DNA of 64,000 bases from Stenotrophomonas cyclobalanopsidis (GTDB lineage: Bacteria > Pseudomonadota > Gammaproteobacteria > Xanthomonadales > Xanthomonadaceae), in contig NZ_VYKI01000004.1 in the NCBI RefSeq assembly GCF_008710035.1, positions 163,956 through 227,955 on the forward strand, read 5' to 3'. Positions within the stretch are counted from its first letter, which is position 1. Each line of letters opens with the position of its first letter. The position numbers and the translations under genes are program-made. The notes under the pieces were generated by a model that searched no databases, was not told the origin of the DNA, and saw only the letters and a program-made list of their open reading frames with translations. Below, piece after piece: positions 1 to 10,620 of the stretch.

Positions 1-1
1 C

Positions 2-580
2 ACGCTGCACGCCTTCGCCGGGCGCGTGGCGGTGCGCTGCCATCGCTGTGACACGCCGGGCTGGGTGGTTGCCAGCTGGCAGCCTCACCACTGGACGGCG
101 CGCTTCCGTTGCACCGGCTGCAGTGTGGCGCTGGACAGCGGTGCCTGGGTGGGCGCGGTACGCATCGATGGCCGCCGCCCGTGCGGCTATTGCGGTCACC
201 AGTGGGTGTGCGTGCACCAGCATCGGCCGTCGGCCTCCACGGCCGTGCCGGAGGTACTGCCGGCCAAGTGCGCGCAGTGCGGGCGCACCAGCGAGGTGAA
301 GGTCAGCGTTTGCCCGTTGCGCGATGGAGAGCCGGCAGATCCGCATTTCGGCCTGCCGCTGCGGTTGGTCGAGCCCACACGCGCAGGCCTGCTGTGGGCC
401 TACAACGCCGAGCACCTGCAGGTGCTGCATGAGTACGCGACGTCGGCCCTGCGCGAGCATGGCGTTGTGCACAACGCCTCGATGTTCTCGCGCCTGCCGC
501 AGTGGATGAAGCTGGCCCGTAACCGAGTGCTGCTGCAGCGTGCAGTGGAGCGGTTGCACCGGCGTTTGCTGCAGGAGTAG
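2..580 (+). CDS. Zinc-ribbon-like protein with four CxxC pairs (5' end outside window)
   Basis: Hypothetical protein. Counting from the GTG at 26, four CxxC pairs are visible at residues 5/8, 29/32, 53/56 and 82/85, the spacing of two stacked zinc ribbons. The C-terminal half is Arg/Leu-rich, probably helical, and has no motif I recognise. The frame is open to the window edge, so the true start may lie upstream; the GTG at 26 has no clear ribosome-binding site. No signal peptide or membrane segment is seen. The stop is followed within a few bases by a REP array. Metal binding is inferred from the cysteines; the role is unknown. Confidence 0.7.
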   Translation, partial: TLHAFAGRVAVRCHRCDTPGWVVASWQPHHWTARFRCTGCSVALDSGAWVGAVRIDGRRPCGYCGHQWVCVHQHRPSASTAVPEVLPAKCAQCGRTSEVKVSVCPLRDGEPADPHFGLPLRLVEPTRAGLLWAYNAEHLQVLHEYATSALREHGVVHNASMFSRLPQWMKLARNRVLLQRAVERLHRRLLQE

Positions 581-585
581 GTAGT

Positions 586-766
586 GCCGGCCGCTGGCCG
601 GCAGCCGAGCATAGGCTCGGCTCTACAGGAATCAGGCCGGCCGCTGGCCGGCAGCCGAGCATGGGCTCGGCTCTACAGGAATTAGGCCGGCCGCTGGCCG
701 GTAGCCGAGCATGGGCTCAGCTCTACAGGAATCAGGCCGTCTGTAGAGCCGAGCCCATGCTCGGCT
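586..766. repeat. Tandem REP/SMAG array, 50-bp period, plus an inverted copy
   Basis: Three head-to-tail copies of a 50-bp unit begin at 586, 636 and 686. Each combines a GGCCGGCCGCTGGCCGG-type palindrome with an AGCCGAGCATGGGCTCGGCT stem-loop and ends in CTCTAC. A fourth copy starts at 736 and breaks off, and an inverted copy (GTAGAGCCGAGCCCATGCTC) occupies about 742-766. The array lies between convergent gene ends. This is the GTAG palindrome family of Stenotrophomonas, here locally amplified. Confidence 0.9.
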
Positions 767-782
767 CCGGTCAATCGCAGGG

Positions 783-2077
783 TCAGAGCAGCCCTTCGCG
801 CTTCACGGCGAGATACCGTTCCACCAGCGCGGCAGGCAGGGCGTCGGCGGTCACGTCCAGCACCATCACCTTCTCGCTGCGCAGCGCTTCATGCGCCTTC
901 GCGCGCTCCTGCAGGTACAGCGCGGCGGCACCGGCCTGGGCGGCATCTTCCAGCGTCTGCACCTCGCCTTCCAGCGCGGTATCCAGTTCGCGTTCGCGCA
1001 GGCTGGCCACGCATACCAAGTGGCGGCGCTGCAGCAGGCGTACGGCGGCCAGCAGGTCTTCGATGTCTTCGTCGCGCACGTTGCTGACCAGCATCACCAG
1101 GGCGCGACGGCGCTGCCGCAGCGAGACTTCGGTGGCGGCCGCCAGATAGTCGGTGGCCACGGCCTGCGGCTGCAGGTCGTAGCTGGCGCGCAGCAGGTGT
1201 TCCACCGTGCCCATGCCGCGCTGCGGCGCCACCCAGCGGCGTTCGCCACCCACCGCGAACAGGCCGGCGGCATCGCCCTGGCGCAGGGCCAGATAGGCCA
1301 CCACCAGCGATGCGTTCAAGGCATGGTCGAAGTGCGAGAGACCGCCTTCGCTGGCCAGCATGCGCCGGCCGCTGTCGAGCATCAGCAGCAGCTGCTGGTT
1401 CTTCTCGTCCTGGTACTCGCGCGAGATCAGCTTGCGCGCGCGGGCGGTGGCCTTCCAGTCCAGCTGGCGCAGGCTGTCACCGACGCGGTACTCGCGCATC
1501 TGGTGGAAATCGGTGCCTTCGCCACGTCGGCGCTTTACGTGTGCGCCCACCAGGCGCGAGGCCTGGTCGGCACTGAACAACGCGAAGCGGGTGAGCGGCA
1601 CGAAGTTGGGATAGACCCGCACGTCCAGCACCGGCGGCAGCGTGCGCTGCTGCCACCACAGCCGCCACGGCGAGCGGATGCGCACGTCCACGCCGTCGAA
1701 CTGGAAGCGCCCGCGCTGCTGCGGCTGCACCTGGTAGTGCAGGGTGCTGGCGTGGCCGGCGCGCAGCTGCAGGCGCTGCGGCAATCCTTCCAGCGGCCAG
1801 CCGCCGGGCACGCGATCGAACACCTGCACCTGCATCGGCTGCTCGGCGAACAGGCGCAGGCCGATCTCGCGGCGCACGCCCAGTGCCAAGGCCTCGGGCA
1901 CCTGGCGCTGTACCTGCGGCGACGCACGCCGCCACTGCCGCCACAGATCAGCCAGTGCCAGCGCGGCCACCAAACTTCCCGCCACGGCCCAGCTCCAGTG
2001 CGGCAGCAGGCCGCCCAGCGCCACGCCGCCCAGCGCGGCCCAGGCAGCCAGCAGGACCAGCAGCAGCGGCGCAGGCC

Positions 2078-2081
<4 letters not shown>
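783..2081 (-). CDS. DUF58 domain-containing protein
   Basis: 432-residue protein. Two hydrophobic segments lie in the first 50 residues. The DUF58 signature follows in the middle (GTDFHQMREYRVGDSLRQLD), where the conserved acidic and aromatic residues surround a von Willebrand A-like fold. DUF58 proteins are regularly encoded next to MoxR ATPases and are thought to be their client or partner at the membrane. The start ATG overlaps the stop of the MoxR gene by four bases (ATGA), so the two are translationally coupled. It is the last gene of a six-gene minus-strand operon. Family call is firm; biochemical role is inferred from family context. Confidence 0.92.
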
Positions 2082-3060
<979 letters not shown>

Positions 3061-3064
<4 letters not shown>

Positions 3065-4251
3065 AGCAGGGATCTCATCTGGAGCAGCAAGCGGATGCGC
3101 TCGCGCAGGGCGGAGGAATCGTGCGGCGAAGGAGCGGTGAGGGCGGTGGCCACGCGGCTGGCGGGCCACTGCAGCACCTCGGCGATGGCCTGGTCGCGGG
3201 CAGCGCCATCCAGCGCGGCCGCCACCGGGGCGCGCAGGCGCAGGCGATGCAGGAACAGCGCCTGGACTGCGTTGTACAGCTGCGCGTCCTGGCCGAAGCG
3301 CAGCAGCAGCTCGCCACTGGCACGCACGTGTTCCAGCAGCGAGCGGCGCTCGAGCACCGGCGAAGGCAGCACGCTGCCCATCCGCTGCGCGCGCGTCCAC
3401 AGCCAGCCCAGCATGGCCAGCAGCAGCGGAATCCACAGCGGCCAGCCCTGCAGCACGATGCGCGCCAGCAACGTCGGCGGGCGGCTGCCGTACACCAGCC
3501 ACACCGTGCCGCGCCCATAGTTGGGGTCAAGCAGGTAACGGGTCAGGTCGCGGTGGGAAAGATCATGCAGGCCACCGCGCTGCGGCGCGTTCCTGGCCGT
3601 TGCGCCCTTGCGCGGCAGTGGGGTGGCGCCAGCGCCGCGCATGAAATCCAGGTCGGCCAGCACATCGATGCGGCCTTTGCCGTGGCGCAGGCGGGCGAAG
3701 GCCAGCCCCTCCTCGTTGCCCCAGCGGCGCTCGGCGTCGGCGCTGGCCTTGAAGCCGAGACTGAAGCGGCGGCCGTTGCAGAACTCGACGTGGTTGGGAT
3801 CATCCACCACATGGAACGGCTGGCAGTCCTTGCCATGGAACAAGCTTTCCACGCCGATGCGGTCCAGCAGCGGCCCCTGCGTGGTGCTGGCCTTGTCCTC
3901 GCCTGGCGGCTGCGTGCGCAGCAGCAGGTGGCCGCCACGGGCGACCCAGTCCAGCAGTGCCTGCGCGGTGCCCGGCGGCATCTCGCGGGTGTCCTGCAGC
4001 AGGACCAGGGTATCGGTGTCGGCCAGGGTCATCTTCGCCAGCTGCAGGCGTTCGCGCGACTGCACCTCGATGCCGTCGGCACGCAGCGCCTGCCCCAGCA
4101 CGTACAGCGGGTTGTAGCTGGCTTCGCCACGCGGCGGCAGCACTACGGTCTCGGTGACCTTCTCGTGCGTGCGCAGGAACAGGATGGTCAACGGCACGCC
4201 CAGCAGCACCAGCAGGCCGAGCAGCAGGGCCCAGAACGCGCGCGGGCTCAT
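3061..4251 (-). CDS. DUF4350 domain-containing membrane protein
   Basis: 396 residues from the ATG at 4251, which overlaps the preceding stop as ATGA; a GTG nine bases upstream would add MEG. An N-terminal membrane segment (FWALLLGLLVLLGVPLTILF) is followed by a soluble domain with the YNPLYVLGQALRADG stretch usual in DUF4350, and a second membrane segment around residue 265 (LQGWPLWIPLLLAMLGWLW). This fits a bitopic or hairpin membrane protein with a large periplasmic domain and a cytoplasmic tail. DUF4350 genes sit between DUF4129 and MoxR genes in many bacteria, as here. Exact function unknown. Confidence 0.88.
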
Positions 4252-5891
4252 GCCTTCCACCCGAACTGCTGGCGCAGAGTCGCGGCCAGGCCATCGAACT
4301 CATCGCGCGTGGGCAGGCGACCGCCGTACGCGGCGTACTGCCACATGCGCACGATGCGGGCGAACAGGTCGCGGTCCGCCTGCTGCGGCATGCGCCGCGA
4401 CGCACGCAGGCACTGCGCTTCGGTGGCGCCGGGCGGCAACGCGTTGCCGGTACGCTCGACCAGGGTGCGCACGCTGGCGCGGTAAAGCAGGGCCAGGGCC
4501 TGGCGCGGGCGTCCCTGGTCCCACAGCAGGCCGGCCTGGGTGGCCACGTCCGGCGGCAGCACCACCGGCAGTTCCACGGCCTCTTCCTGCGCGCGCGGTG
4601 CGTCCTTCGGCGTACGCCGGCCGGCGCCACGCAGCCACGGCCACCACAGGCGCGCGGTCAGCAGCAGCACCAGCATCACGGCGCCGAGCAGCGCCCACAG
4701 GCCCCATTCGGCCACGCGTGCCAGCAGCTTCAGACCGCGGTTGCGTTCGCCATGCTTCTGGCCGGCCTTGTCGTCCTTGGTGTCTTTCTTCTCGGCCTTC
4801 TTTTCCGCCGTGGTGTCGTCGATCGGCTTCCACTCGGTGACCTGGCGGACCGGCCGCTGCAGCGGATCCTCGTAGGCACGGTTCACCGCCTGGCGGAAAC
4901 CGGCCGTGTCCACCGGCTGCTCGCCGACGATGCCGGCAGCGGCATTGGCCGGATCATTGGCGGCGTTGGCTTCTTCGCCGTCGTCCTCGGCTTCGTCTTC
5001 ATCCGCGTCGGCCTGTCCGGCCGCCCGGGCTTCGTCGGCGACCTGTTGGGCAGTGTCCGCATCGGCGTCCTGCGCGTGGGCGGGGACCAGCGGCAGCGCC
5101 AGGCACAGCAGCAGGGCCAGCGTGGATGCCGCCGGCAGCAGCCGCTCGCGCAGGCGGCGCAGGGCGATCTCCACGTCCCACGCTTCCATCTGCGTGCGCC
5201 GGTTGAGGTACAGGCCGAAGCCGGCGCCGACATAGAACGGGCCGATCAGGGCAGCGGCCAGCCAGCTCAGCAGGTTCAGCAGCAGGTCCGCCCACGGCGG
5301 GGTCTCGACGCTGATCATCGCCCAGGCCGCGCGCCACGAGTCGGGCAGCAGTTCCAGCGGAATGAACATGAAGACCGCAGCGATCGCGCCCAGCACCAGC
5401 ACCAGCTCGAAGCCGAGGCAGATCAGCGCCAGTAGGATTGCCGGCCCAGCGGCGCCGGCGGCCACCGCGCGCCGGCGTGGGCCGCGCTGTGCGGGTGCGT
5501 TGCCTTCCAGCAGGTTGACCGGCAGGCACAGGCTGCGCAGCAGGCTGAAACGGCGCCAGCCGAGGTAGCCCCAGAAGCCGGTGCCGCCCCAGTGCCGTTG
5601 CGCGGCCAGTGCCGCCCGCGCGCCGACCGTCTCGCCGAAGATGCCGCGTGAGAGCACGTACAGGGGCGCGCGCTCGAACAGCGGCTTGCACCACCACATC
5701 GCCAGCGACGCCCAGGCGAAGCCGTCCAGCCACCAGGCCAGCGCATTGAACAACACGAACAACGGCGCACTGGCCAGCAGCCAGCTGCCCCACACCGCGC
5801 GCGCGTGGCGGCGGGCGAGGGCGGTGCCCAGTTCCATCGCTTCCCAGCCGCTGCGCGCACGCAGGGCCACGTCGAGGTGGTCAATCCGCAC
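4248..5891 (-). CDS. DUF4129 domain-containing membrane protein
   Basis: 547 residues from the GTG at 5891, preceded by GGGGGTGAAC as a ribosome-binding site; a GTG at 5897 is the alternative. Several membrane segments occupy roughly residues 45-290. A long charged linker follows, rich in Ala/Asp/Glu and then Lys, then one more membrane segment and a C-terminal DUF4129-type domain with ALLYRASVRTLVERTG. DUF4129 is related to transglutaminase-associated domains. It overlaps DUF4350 by four bases and the SpoIIM-like gene by about eleven, so all are one operon. Role inferred only from MoxR-operon context. Confidence 0.87.
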   Translation of the reverse strand: MRIDHLDVALRARSGWEAMELGTALARRHARAVWGSWLLASAPLFVLFNALAWWLDGFAWASLAMWWCKPLFERAPLYVLSRGIFGETVGARAALAAQRHWGGTGFWGYLGWRRFSLLRSLCLPVNLLEGNAPAQRGPRRRAVAAGAAGPAILLALICLGFELVLVLGAIAAVFMFIPLELLPDSWRAAWAMISVETPPWADLLLNLLSWLAAALIGPFYVGAGFGLYLNRRTQMEAWDVEIALRRLRERLLPAASTLALLLCLALPLVPAHAQDADADTAQQVADEARAAGQADADEDEAEDDGEEANAANDPANAAAGIVGEQPVDTAGFRQAVNRAYEDPLQRPVRQVTEWKPIDDTTAEKKAEKKDTKDDKAGQKHGERNRGLKLLARVAEWGLWALLGAVMLVLLLTARLWWPWLRGAGRRTPKDAPRAQEEAVELPVVLPPDVATQAGLLWDQGRPRQALALLYRASVRTLVERTGNALPPGATEAQCLRASRRMPQQADRDLFARIVRMWQYAAYGGRLPTRDEFDGLAATLRQQFGWKA

Positions 5892-6873
5892 GTTCACCCC
5901 CGCGACCGCCGCGCCACAGCCACAGCAGCACGCCGGCCCACAGCACGCCGGCCACGCTGTACTTGGCCCAGGCCGGGATCTGCGCGATCGACGACCAGAA
6001 CGCTTCCACGAAGGCCGCCAGCAGCAGCATGAAGGCCACGCCCAGGCACAGGCGGGCGCCGATGCGGCCGCCTTCCACCAGCGCGTCGATGCGGCGGCGG
6101 CGGCCGGGCGCCAGCAGTTTCATGCCCAGCTGCAGGCCGGCGCCGCCGGCGATGACGATGCCGGTCAGCTCGAAGGCGGCATGGCCGACCACGAAGCGCC
6201 AGAACGGATCGCCATGGCCGATCTGCTGCAGGTGGCCCGCCACCGCGCCCATGATGACGCCGTTGAACAGCAGCACCAGCAGCGTGCCCAGTCCGGCCAG
6301 CAGGCCGCTGGCGAAGGTGCGCAGCGCGATGCTGACGTTGTTCATGATGTAGTAGCCGAACATCATCCAGTCGGTGCCGCTGTCACGCCCCAGCCGATCC
6401 GCAGCCGGGTCGTACATGCGCTCCATCTCGGCGATCCGGCTGTTGTCCATCAGCAGGTGCACGCTGTCCGGGTACAGCTGCACCACGGTGAAGCAGGCCA
6501 GCGCCGGCACCGCGAACATCGCCAGTGCCACCCACATGCTGCGCGCCTGGCTGCGCACCAGCATCGGGAAGTCGGCCACCAGGAATTCCAGCGCCCGCCG
6601 CCAGCGCACCGGCGGCGTGCGGTACAGCACGCTGTGGCCCTGCTGCATCAGCTGCTGCAGGCGCTGCACCAGCTGCGGGCTGTAGCCGCGTTCGCGGGCC
6701 AGCGCCAGCTGCTGGCACAGGCGGCGGTAGCGCTGGGCGAAGGCGACGTCACCCGGGTCAGCGGCATCGGGCCTGCGCCGCCTGCGACGCGAAGCGCCTG
6801 CACGCTGCTGCAGCCAGTACTCCAGCTGTTGCCATTCGTGCTGGTGGCGGGCGACGAACTGTTCCTGCTTCAT
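5881..6873 (-). CDS. Stage II sporulation protein M-like membrane protein
   Basis: 330 residues, starting at the ATG overlapping the RDD stop (ATGA). The N-terminal ~110 residues are basic and helical. The remainder carries membrane segments in the SpoIIM/DUF95 pattern, including FGYYIMNNVSIALRTFASG and a repeated hydrophobic Gly-rich helix (LLAGLGTLLVLLFNGVIMG). In non-sporulating bacteria this family lies in MoxR operons and is thought to be a membrane scaffold or channel-like protein. A much longer frame exists upstream but would run through the RDD gene, so it was rejected. Confidence 0.88.
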   Translation of the reverse strand: MKQEQFVARHQHEWQQLEYWLQQRAGASRRRRRRPDAADPGDVAFAQRYRRLCQQLALARERGYSPQLVQRLQQLMQQGHSVLYRTPPVRWRRALEFLVADFPMLVRSQARSMWVALAMFAVPALACFTVVQLYPDSVHLLMDNSRIAEMERMYDPAADRLGRDSGTDWMMFGYYIMNNVSIALRTFASGLLAGLGTLLVLLFNGVIMGAVAGHLQQIGHGDPFWRFVVGHAAFELTGIVIAGGAGLQLGMKLLAPGRRRRIDALVEGGRIGARLCLGVAFMLLLAAFVEAFWSSIAQIPAWAKYSVAGVLWAGVLLWLWRGGRGGERAD

Positions 6874-7559
6874 CGGCGGCCCAGCAGCCAGTTGGCCATC
6901 GCGTACAGGCGCAGCACGCCCACCTGGCCGGATGCACCGGTCAGCGGCTCGGCGATACCCGCCAGTTCCTGCTGGCGACCCGTCGACAGGCGCGGCGCGC
7001 GTTCGGCAAAGGCGAGGACGGCGGCCTGTTCCTGCGGGCGCAGCGGCTGCGACGGCACCAGCACGCTGTCGATGGTGGCCGGAGGCGACAGGTAATGCAT
7101 CGGCTCGTGCACCACCACGGTGCCGGCCACCAGGTCGCCGAGGCGGCGCCCGTAGGGATCGAACAGGCTGCTGAGCAGGCCCAGGGCATAACCGAACGGC
7201 AGCATGTCCACGGTACGCAGCAGGTTGCGGGTGATCGAGGCCATCCAGCCCACCGGTGCGCCATCGCGCGACAGCACGCGCAGGCCGAGTACGCGCTTGC
7301 CCAGGGTGCGGCCCCACAGCGCCTCGCAGACGATGGGGTAGGCCCACATCAGCAGGAACATCGCGGCCATGTAGATGCCGCGGCCAAACTCATCGAGCAG
7401 GGCCAGCGGAATGGACAGCAGCACCAGCGCGCCGAAGCGGATGCCCAGGTCGACCAGCCAGGCCAGCGCACGCGGCATCGGCCCGGCGGTGGGCAACTGC
7501 AGTGGCACGCCTTCCGGCGTTACCACCTCGCGGTAGGTATCGAGCATGGGCGCGGTCAT
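6870..7559 (-). CDS. RDD family membrane protein
   Basis: 229-residue RDD protein. The name-giving pattern appears as an Arg near the start of the first helix (RALAWLVDLGIRFGALVLL), an Asp within it, and a conserved GRTLGKRVLGLRV segment; a third membrane stretch follows with DMLPFGYALGLLSSLFDPYGRRLGD. RDD proteins are small membrane proteins of mostly unknown role, some linked to ion transport. It is the first gene of the DUF58/MoxR operon, so the promoter should lie in 7560-7683, where I see no strong consensus box. Confidence 0.9.
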   Translation of the reverse strand: MTAPMLDTYREVVTPEGVPLQLPTAGPMPRALAWLVDLGIRFGALVLLSIPLALLDEFGRGIYMAAMFLLMWAYPIVCEALWGRTLGKRVLGLRVLSRDGAPVGWMASITRNLLRTVDMLPFGYALGLLSSLFDPYGRRLGDLVAGTVVVHEPMHYLSPPATIDSVLVPSQPLRPQEQAAVLAFAERAPRLSTGRQQELAGIAEPLTGASGQVGVLRLYAMANWLLGRR

Positions 7560-7683
7560 CAGTGCGATGGCCGCGGATGTGGGCGCGGGAGTCCTCTCCG
7601 GCGTGCTGCCACAGGCATGGGGGGTCTCGACGGTTCCTGGTCGGGCCCCGACTTTAGCAGAGCGCAGTGGCCGACGAAGCGGC

Positions 7684-8214
7684 TCAGCCCAGGTATTCGT
7701 CCTTCAGCCGCACGTAGTGGTCGGCCGAATAGTGCAGCGACTCGATCTCCTTGTCGCTGAGCGTGCGTGCCGGACGCGCCGGGTTGCCCACCCACAGCTC
7801 GCCCTCGCCGACCACCTTGCCCGGGCCGACCACGGCGCCGGCGCCGACGAAGGCATGGCGCTCGACACGCGCGCCGTCCAGGATGCAGGCGCCCATGCCG
7901 ATCAGGCTGTAATCGCCGATGGTGCAGGCGTGGATGATGCAGCCGTGGCCGACGGTCACGCCTTCGCCGATCAGGGTCGGGTAGCCGGCCTTGTTGTACG
8001 GGCTGTGGTGGCTGACGTGGATGATGGTGCCGTCCTGCACGTTGGTGCGCGCGCCGATGCGCACATGGTTGACGTCGCCGCGGATGACCGTGCCCGGCCA
8101 GATGGAGACATCGTCGGCCAGCTCCACGTCACCGATGAGGGTGCAGGCCGGGTCGACGTACACGCGCTGGCCGAGGACGGGCATCTTGTCGCGGAAGGGG
8201 CGCAGGGGGTTCAT
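7684..8214 (-). CDS. Gamma-class carbonic anhydrase family protein (YrdA/CaiE-like)
   Basis: 176 residues with left-handed beta-helix hexapeptide repeats throughout (IGDVELADDVSIWPGTVIRG and later repeats). The metal-ligand histidines of the gamma-carbonic-anhydrase group are present in HVSHHSPYN and GVTVGHGCIIHAC. YrdA-type proteins keep the fold and zinc site, but carbonic anhydrase activity is not established for all, so the substrate is left open. The start ATG at 8214 precedes a conventional N-terminus (MNPLRPFRDKMP). It stands alone; a REP lies between it and mnmG. Confidence 0.93.
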   Translation of the reverse strand: MNPLRPFRDKMPVLGQRVYVDPACTLIGDVELADDVSIWPGTVIRGDVNHVRIGARTNVQDGTIIHVSHHSPYNKAGYPTLIGEGVTVGHGCIIHACTIGDYSLIGMGACILDGARVERHAFVGAGAVVGPGKVVGEGELWVGNPARPARTLSDKEIESLHYSADHYVRLKDEYLG

Positions 8215-8265
8215 CGCTGTCTCCAGGTGGGGCAAACACGACGATGATACGCGGCGGAGGCATCG

Positions 8266-8288
8266 GTAGCGCCGGGCCATGCCCGGCG
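8266..8288. repeat. REP palindrome (GTAGCGCCGGGC type)
   Basis: A single copy of GTAGCGCCGGGCCATGCCCG continuing to 8288: stem GCCGGGC/GCCCGGC around CAT. The same unit occurs at 13062, 37020, 46823 and 51376. Confidence 0.85.
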
Positions 8289-8302
8289 AGCGCAGCGGCG
8301 CG

Positions 8303-10192
8303 TTACGCGACGCGGCCGCGACGGGCGCGTTCCAGGTGCACCAGCAGCAGCGAGATCGCGGCCGGGGTCATGCCGGGAATGCGCTGTGCCTGGCCGATGG
8401 TCTGCGGGCGTACGCGCTCCAGCTTCTGCAGCACTTCGGCCGACAACCCACGCACGCTGGCGTAGTCGAAGCCTTCGGCGATCGGCGTGGCTTCGTGGCG
8501 CTGCTGGCGTTCGATCTCGTCGCGCTGGCGGTCCAGGTAGCCGGCGTACTTCACGCCGATCTCGACCTGCTCGGCCACCTTGCCATCGGCTACGGCCGGG
8601 CCCAGCGAAGGCACCCGCATCAGCTGTGCGTAATCCAGCTCCGGGCGCTTGATCAGGTCCAGCACGTTGGTTTCGCGGCTGACCGCGACGCCCAGGGTTT
8701 CCTGCACTTCGCGGCCCAGCGCATTGGCCGGGGTCGCCCACAGTGCCGCCAAGCGCGCGCGCTCGGCGGCGACCGCGGCCTGCTTGGTCTCGAAGGCGTT
8801 CCAGCGGCGGTCATCGACCAGGCCCATCTCGCGGCCGGTCGGGGTCAGGCGCTGGTCGGCGTTGTCCTCGCGCAGCTGCAGGCGGTACTCGGCACGGCTG
8901 GTGAACATGCGGTACGGCTCGTTGGTGCCGTGGGTGATCAGGTCATCCACCAGCACGCCCAAGTACGCTTCATCGCGGCGCGGGCACCAGCCGTCCAGCC
9001 CGCGCACCTGGCGCGCGGCGTTGAGGCCGGCCAGCAGGCCCTGTGCGGCGGCTTCTTCATAGCCGGTGGTGCCGTTGATCTGGCCGGCGAAGAACAGGCC
9101 GTTGACCAGCTTGGTTTCCAGCGAAGCCTTCAGCCCGCGCGGATCGAAGAAGTCGTACTCGATGGCGTAGCCGGGGCGGGTGATGTGCGCGTTCTGGAAA
9201 CCACGGATGCTGCGCACCATCTCCAGCTGCACGTCGAACGGCAGCGAGGTGGAAATGCCGTTGGGATAGATCTCGACGACGCCCAGGCCCTCGGGTTCGA
9301 CGAAGATCTGGTGGCTGGCCTTCTCGGCGAAGCGCACCACCTTGTCTTCGATGGAGGGGCAGTAGCGCGGGCCGATGCCCTCGATCTGGCCGCTGTACAG
9401 CGGCGAGCGGTGCAGCGCGTCGCGGATGATCTGGTGGGTCTGCTCGGTGGTGTGGGTGATCCAGCAGCTGACCTGCTGCGGATGTTCGTCCACCGAGCCG
9501 AGGAAGGACATCACCGGGCGCGGCGTGTCGCCGGGCTGCTCGTCCATCACGCTGTAATCCAGCGAGCGGCCATCGATGCGCGGCGGCGTGCCGGTCTTCA
9601 GGCGGTCGACCTGGAACAGACGTTCGCGCAGGCGCGCGGCCAGCGTGGTCGCCGGCGGGTCGCCCATGCGGCCGGCGGCGTACTGGGTCGGGCCGACGTG
9701 GATCTTGCCGGCCAGGAAGGTGCCGGCGGTCAGCACCACGGCCTCGGCGTCGAAGCGCAGGCCGGTCTGGGTGATGACCCCGCGCACGGCGTCGCCTTCG
9801 ATGGCCAGGTCATCGACGGCCGCCTGGAACACGGTCAGGTTGGCCTGGCCTTCGACGATGGCGCGGATCGCCATGCGGTACAGGTTGCGGTCGGCCTGGC
9901 AGCGGGTCGCGCGCACGGCCGGGCCCTTGGAGGCATTGAGCGTGCGCCACTGGATGCCGGCGCGGTCGGCGGCATGCGCCATCGCACCGCCCAAGGCGTC
10001 GATTTCCTTGACCAGGTGGCCCTTGCCGATGCCGCCGATGGCCGGGTTGCAGCTCATCGCGCCCACGGTTTCGATGTTGTGGGTCAGCAGCAGGGTGCGC
10101 ACGCCGGTACGGGCCGCGGCCAGCGCGGCCTCGGTGCCGGCGTGGCCACCGCCGATGACGATGACGTCGTAACGATGGAAGGACTGGGTCAT
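8303..10192 (-). CDS. mnmG: tRNA uridine-5-carboxymethylaminomethyl(34) synthesis enzyme MnmG
   Basis: 629 residues, the usual MnmG (GidA) length. With MnmE it makes the cmnm5 modification of U34 in tRNAs using FAD and methylenetetrahydrofolate. The FAD-binding motif [12 protein letters not shown] is at residues 11-22; [20 protein letters not shown] follows at about residue 45; the conserved [20 protein letters not shown] segment lies near residue 360 and the helical C-terminal domain is complete. Single gene, minus strand, ATG at 10192. Nothing is truncated. Confidence 0.98.
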   Translation of the reverse strand: MTQSFHRYDVIVIGGGHAGTEAALAAARTGVRTLLLTHNIETVGAMSCNPAIGGIGKGHLVKEIDALGGAMAHAADRAGIQWRTLNASKGPAVRATRCQADRNLYRMAIRAIVEGQANLTVFQAAVDDLAIEGDAVRGVITQTGLRFDAEAVVLTAGTFLAGKIHVGPTQYAAGRMGDPPATTLAARLRERLFQVDRLKTGTPPRIDGRSLDYSVMDEQPGDTPRPVMSFLGSVDEHPQQVSCWITHTTEQTHQIIRDALHRSPLYSGQIEGIGPRYCPSIEDKVVRFAEKASHQIFVEPEGLGVVEIYPNGISTSLPFDVQLEMVRSIRGFQNAHITRPGYAIEYDFFDPRGLKASLETKLVNGLFFAGQINGTTGYEEAAAQGLLAGLNAARQVRGLDGWCPRRDEAYLGVLVDDLITHGTNEPYRMFTSRAEYRLQLREDNADQRLTPTGREMGLVDDRRWNAFETKQAAVAAERARLAALWATPANALGREVQETLGVAVSRETNVLDLIKRPELDYAQLMRVPSLGPAVADGKVAEQVEIGVKYAGYLDRQRDEIERQQRHEATPIAEGFDYASVRGLSAEVLQKLERVRPQTIGQAQRIPGMTPAAISLLLVHLERARRGRVA

Positions 10193-10482
10193 GGGGGCAG
10201 GTCAACAGGGGACGGGCGCAGCCGGGGCGGCGCCGGGGTGGCGATTTTAGCGCCATTCGGAGGGGGGCGACGGGCCCGGATCGGGGCCGGGATGAAATCC
10301 ACCCTAAAGTTGGCAGGATTTTTGCAGATAACCCAATAGCACCCATCGTGGCTGGCGCCGTAGGCGCCGTTGACCGGAATTGGAACAGGGGCCGGTACAG
10401 GCGCACGGTGGGGAAGCGGGGGGCCGGCAGTCGGGGGACTGTCCGGCCCTGTTTTTTTGGGCGGTCTGCCGGGAGAGGTCCC

Positions 10483-10502
10483 ATCCACGCATGGCGTGGA
10501 TC
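10483..10502. repeat. Short palindrome ATCCACGCATGGCGTGGAT
   Basis: Perfect arms ATCCACGC/GCGTGGAT around ATG. The same palindrome recurs at about 51425 and, with one change, at 61895, each time near other REP units, so it is a second repeat family. Confidence 0.8.
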
Positions 10503-10514
10503 CAGACGAGCCAA

Positions 10515-10620
10515 AGACAAACGGCCCCGCATTGCGGGGCCGTCTGCTTTCAGAGGTGCCGACATCCGACAGGGCCGGAACAGGGGGGATCCAGATGTTC
10601 CTGTCGGATATCGACGTAGA
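10515..10620 (-). ncRNA. Candidate small RNA (hairpin followed by terminator)
   Basis: On the minus strand a 13-bp stem (plus-strand arms 10560-10572 and 10601-10613, one G-U pair) is extended by a 5-bp stem (10578-10582 with 10596-10600) around a C-rich loop. About 17 bases later comes a 10-bp GC stem (10521-10543) running into TTTGTCTTT. Structured body plus terminator fits an sRNA. No promoter was convincingly identified, and the region could instead be a long 3' UTR of the lipoprotein gene at 10776. Confidence 0.35.
10521..10543 (-). terminator. Intrinsic terminator-like hairpin
   Basis: Perfect 10-bp stem ACGGCCCCGC/GCGGGGCCGT with a 3-base loop. On the minus strand it is followed by TTTGTCTTT. 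It may work in both directions, although the plus-strand tail is less T-rich. Confidence 0.65.

Noticed and set aside
586..766. CRISPR array
   Set aside because: Regular 50-bp period, but no unique spacers; the units are tandem REPs.
8279..10339. 686-codon plus-strand frame antisense to mnmG
   Set aside because: Pure mirror of mnmG with low-complexity Ala/Arg/Val composition and no domain.
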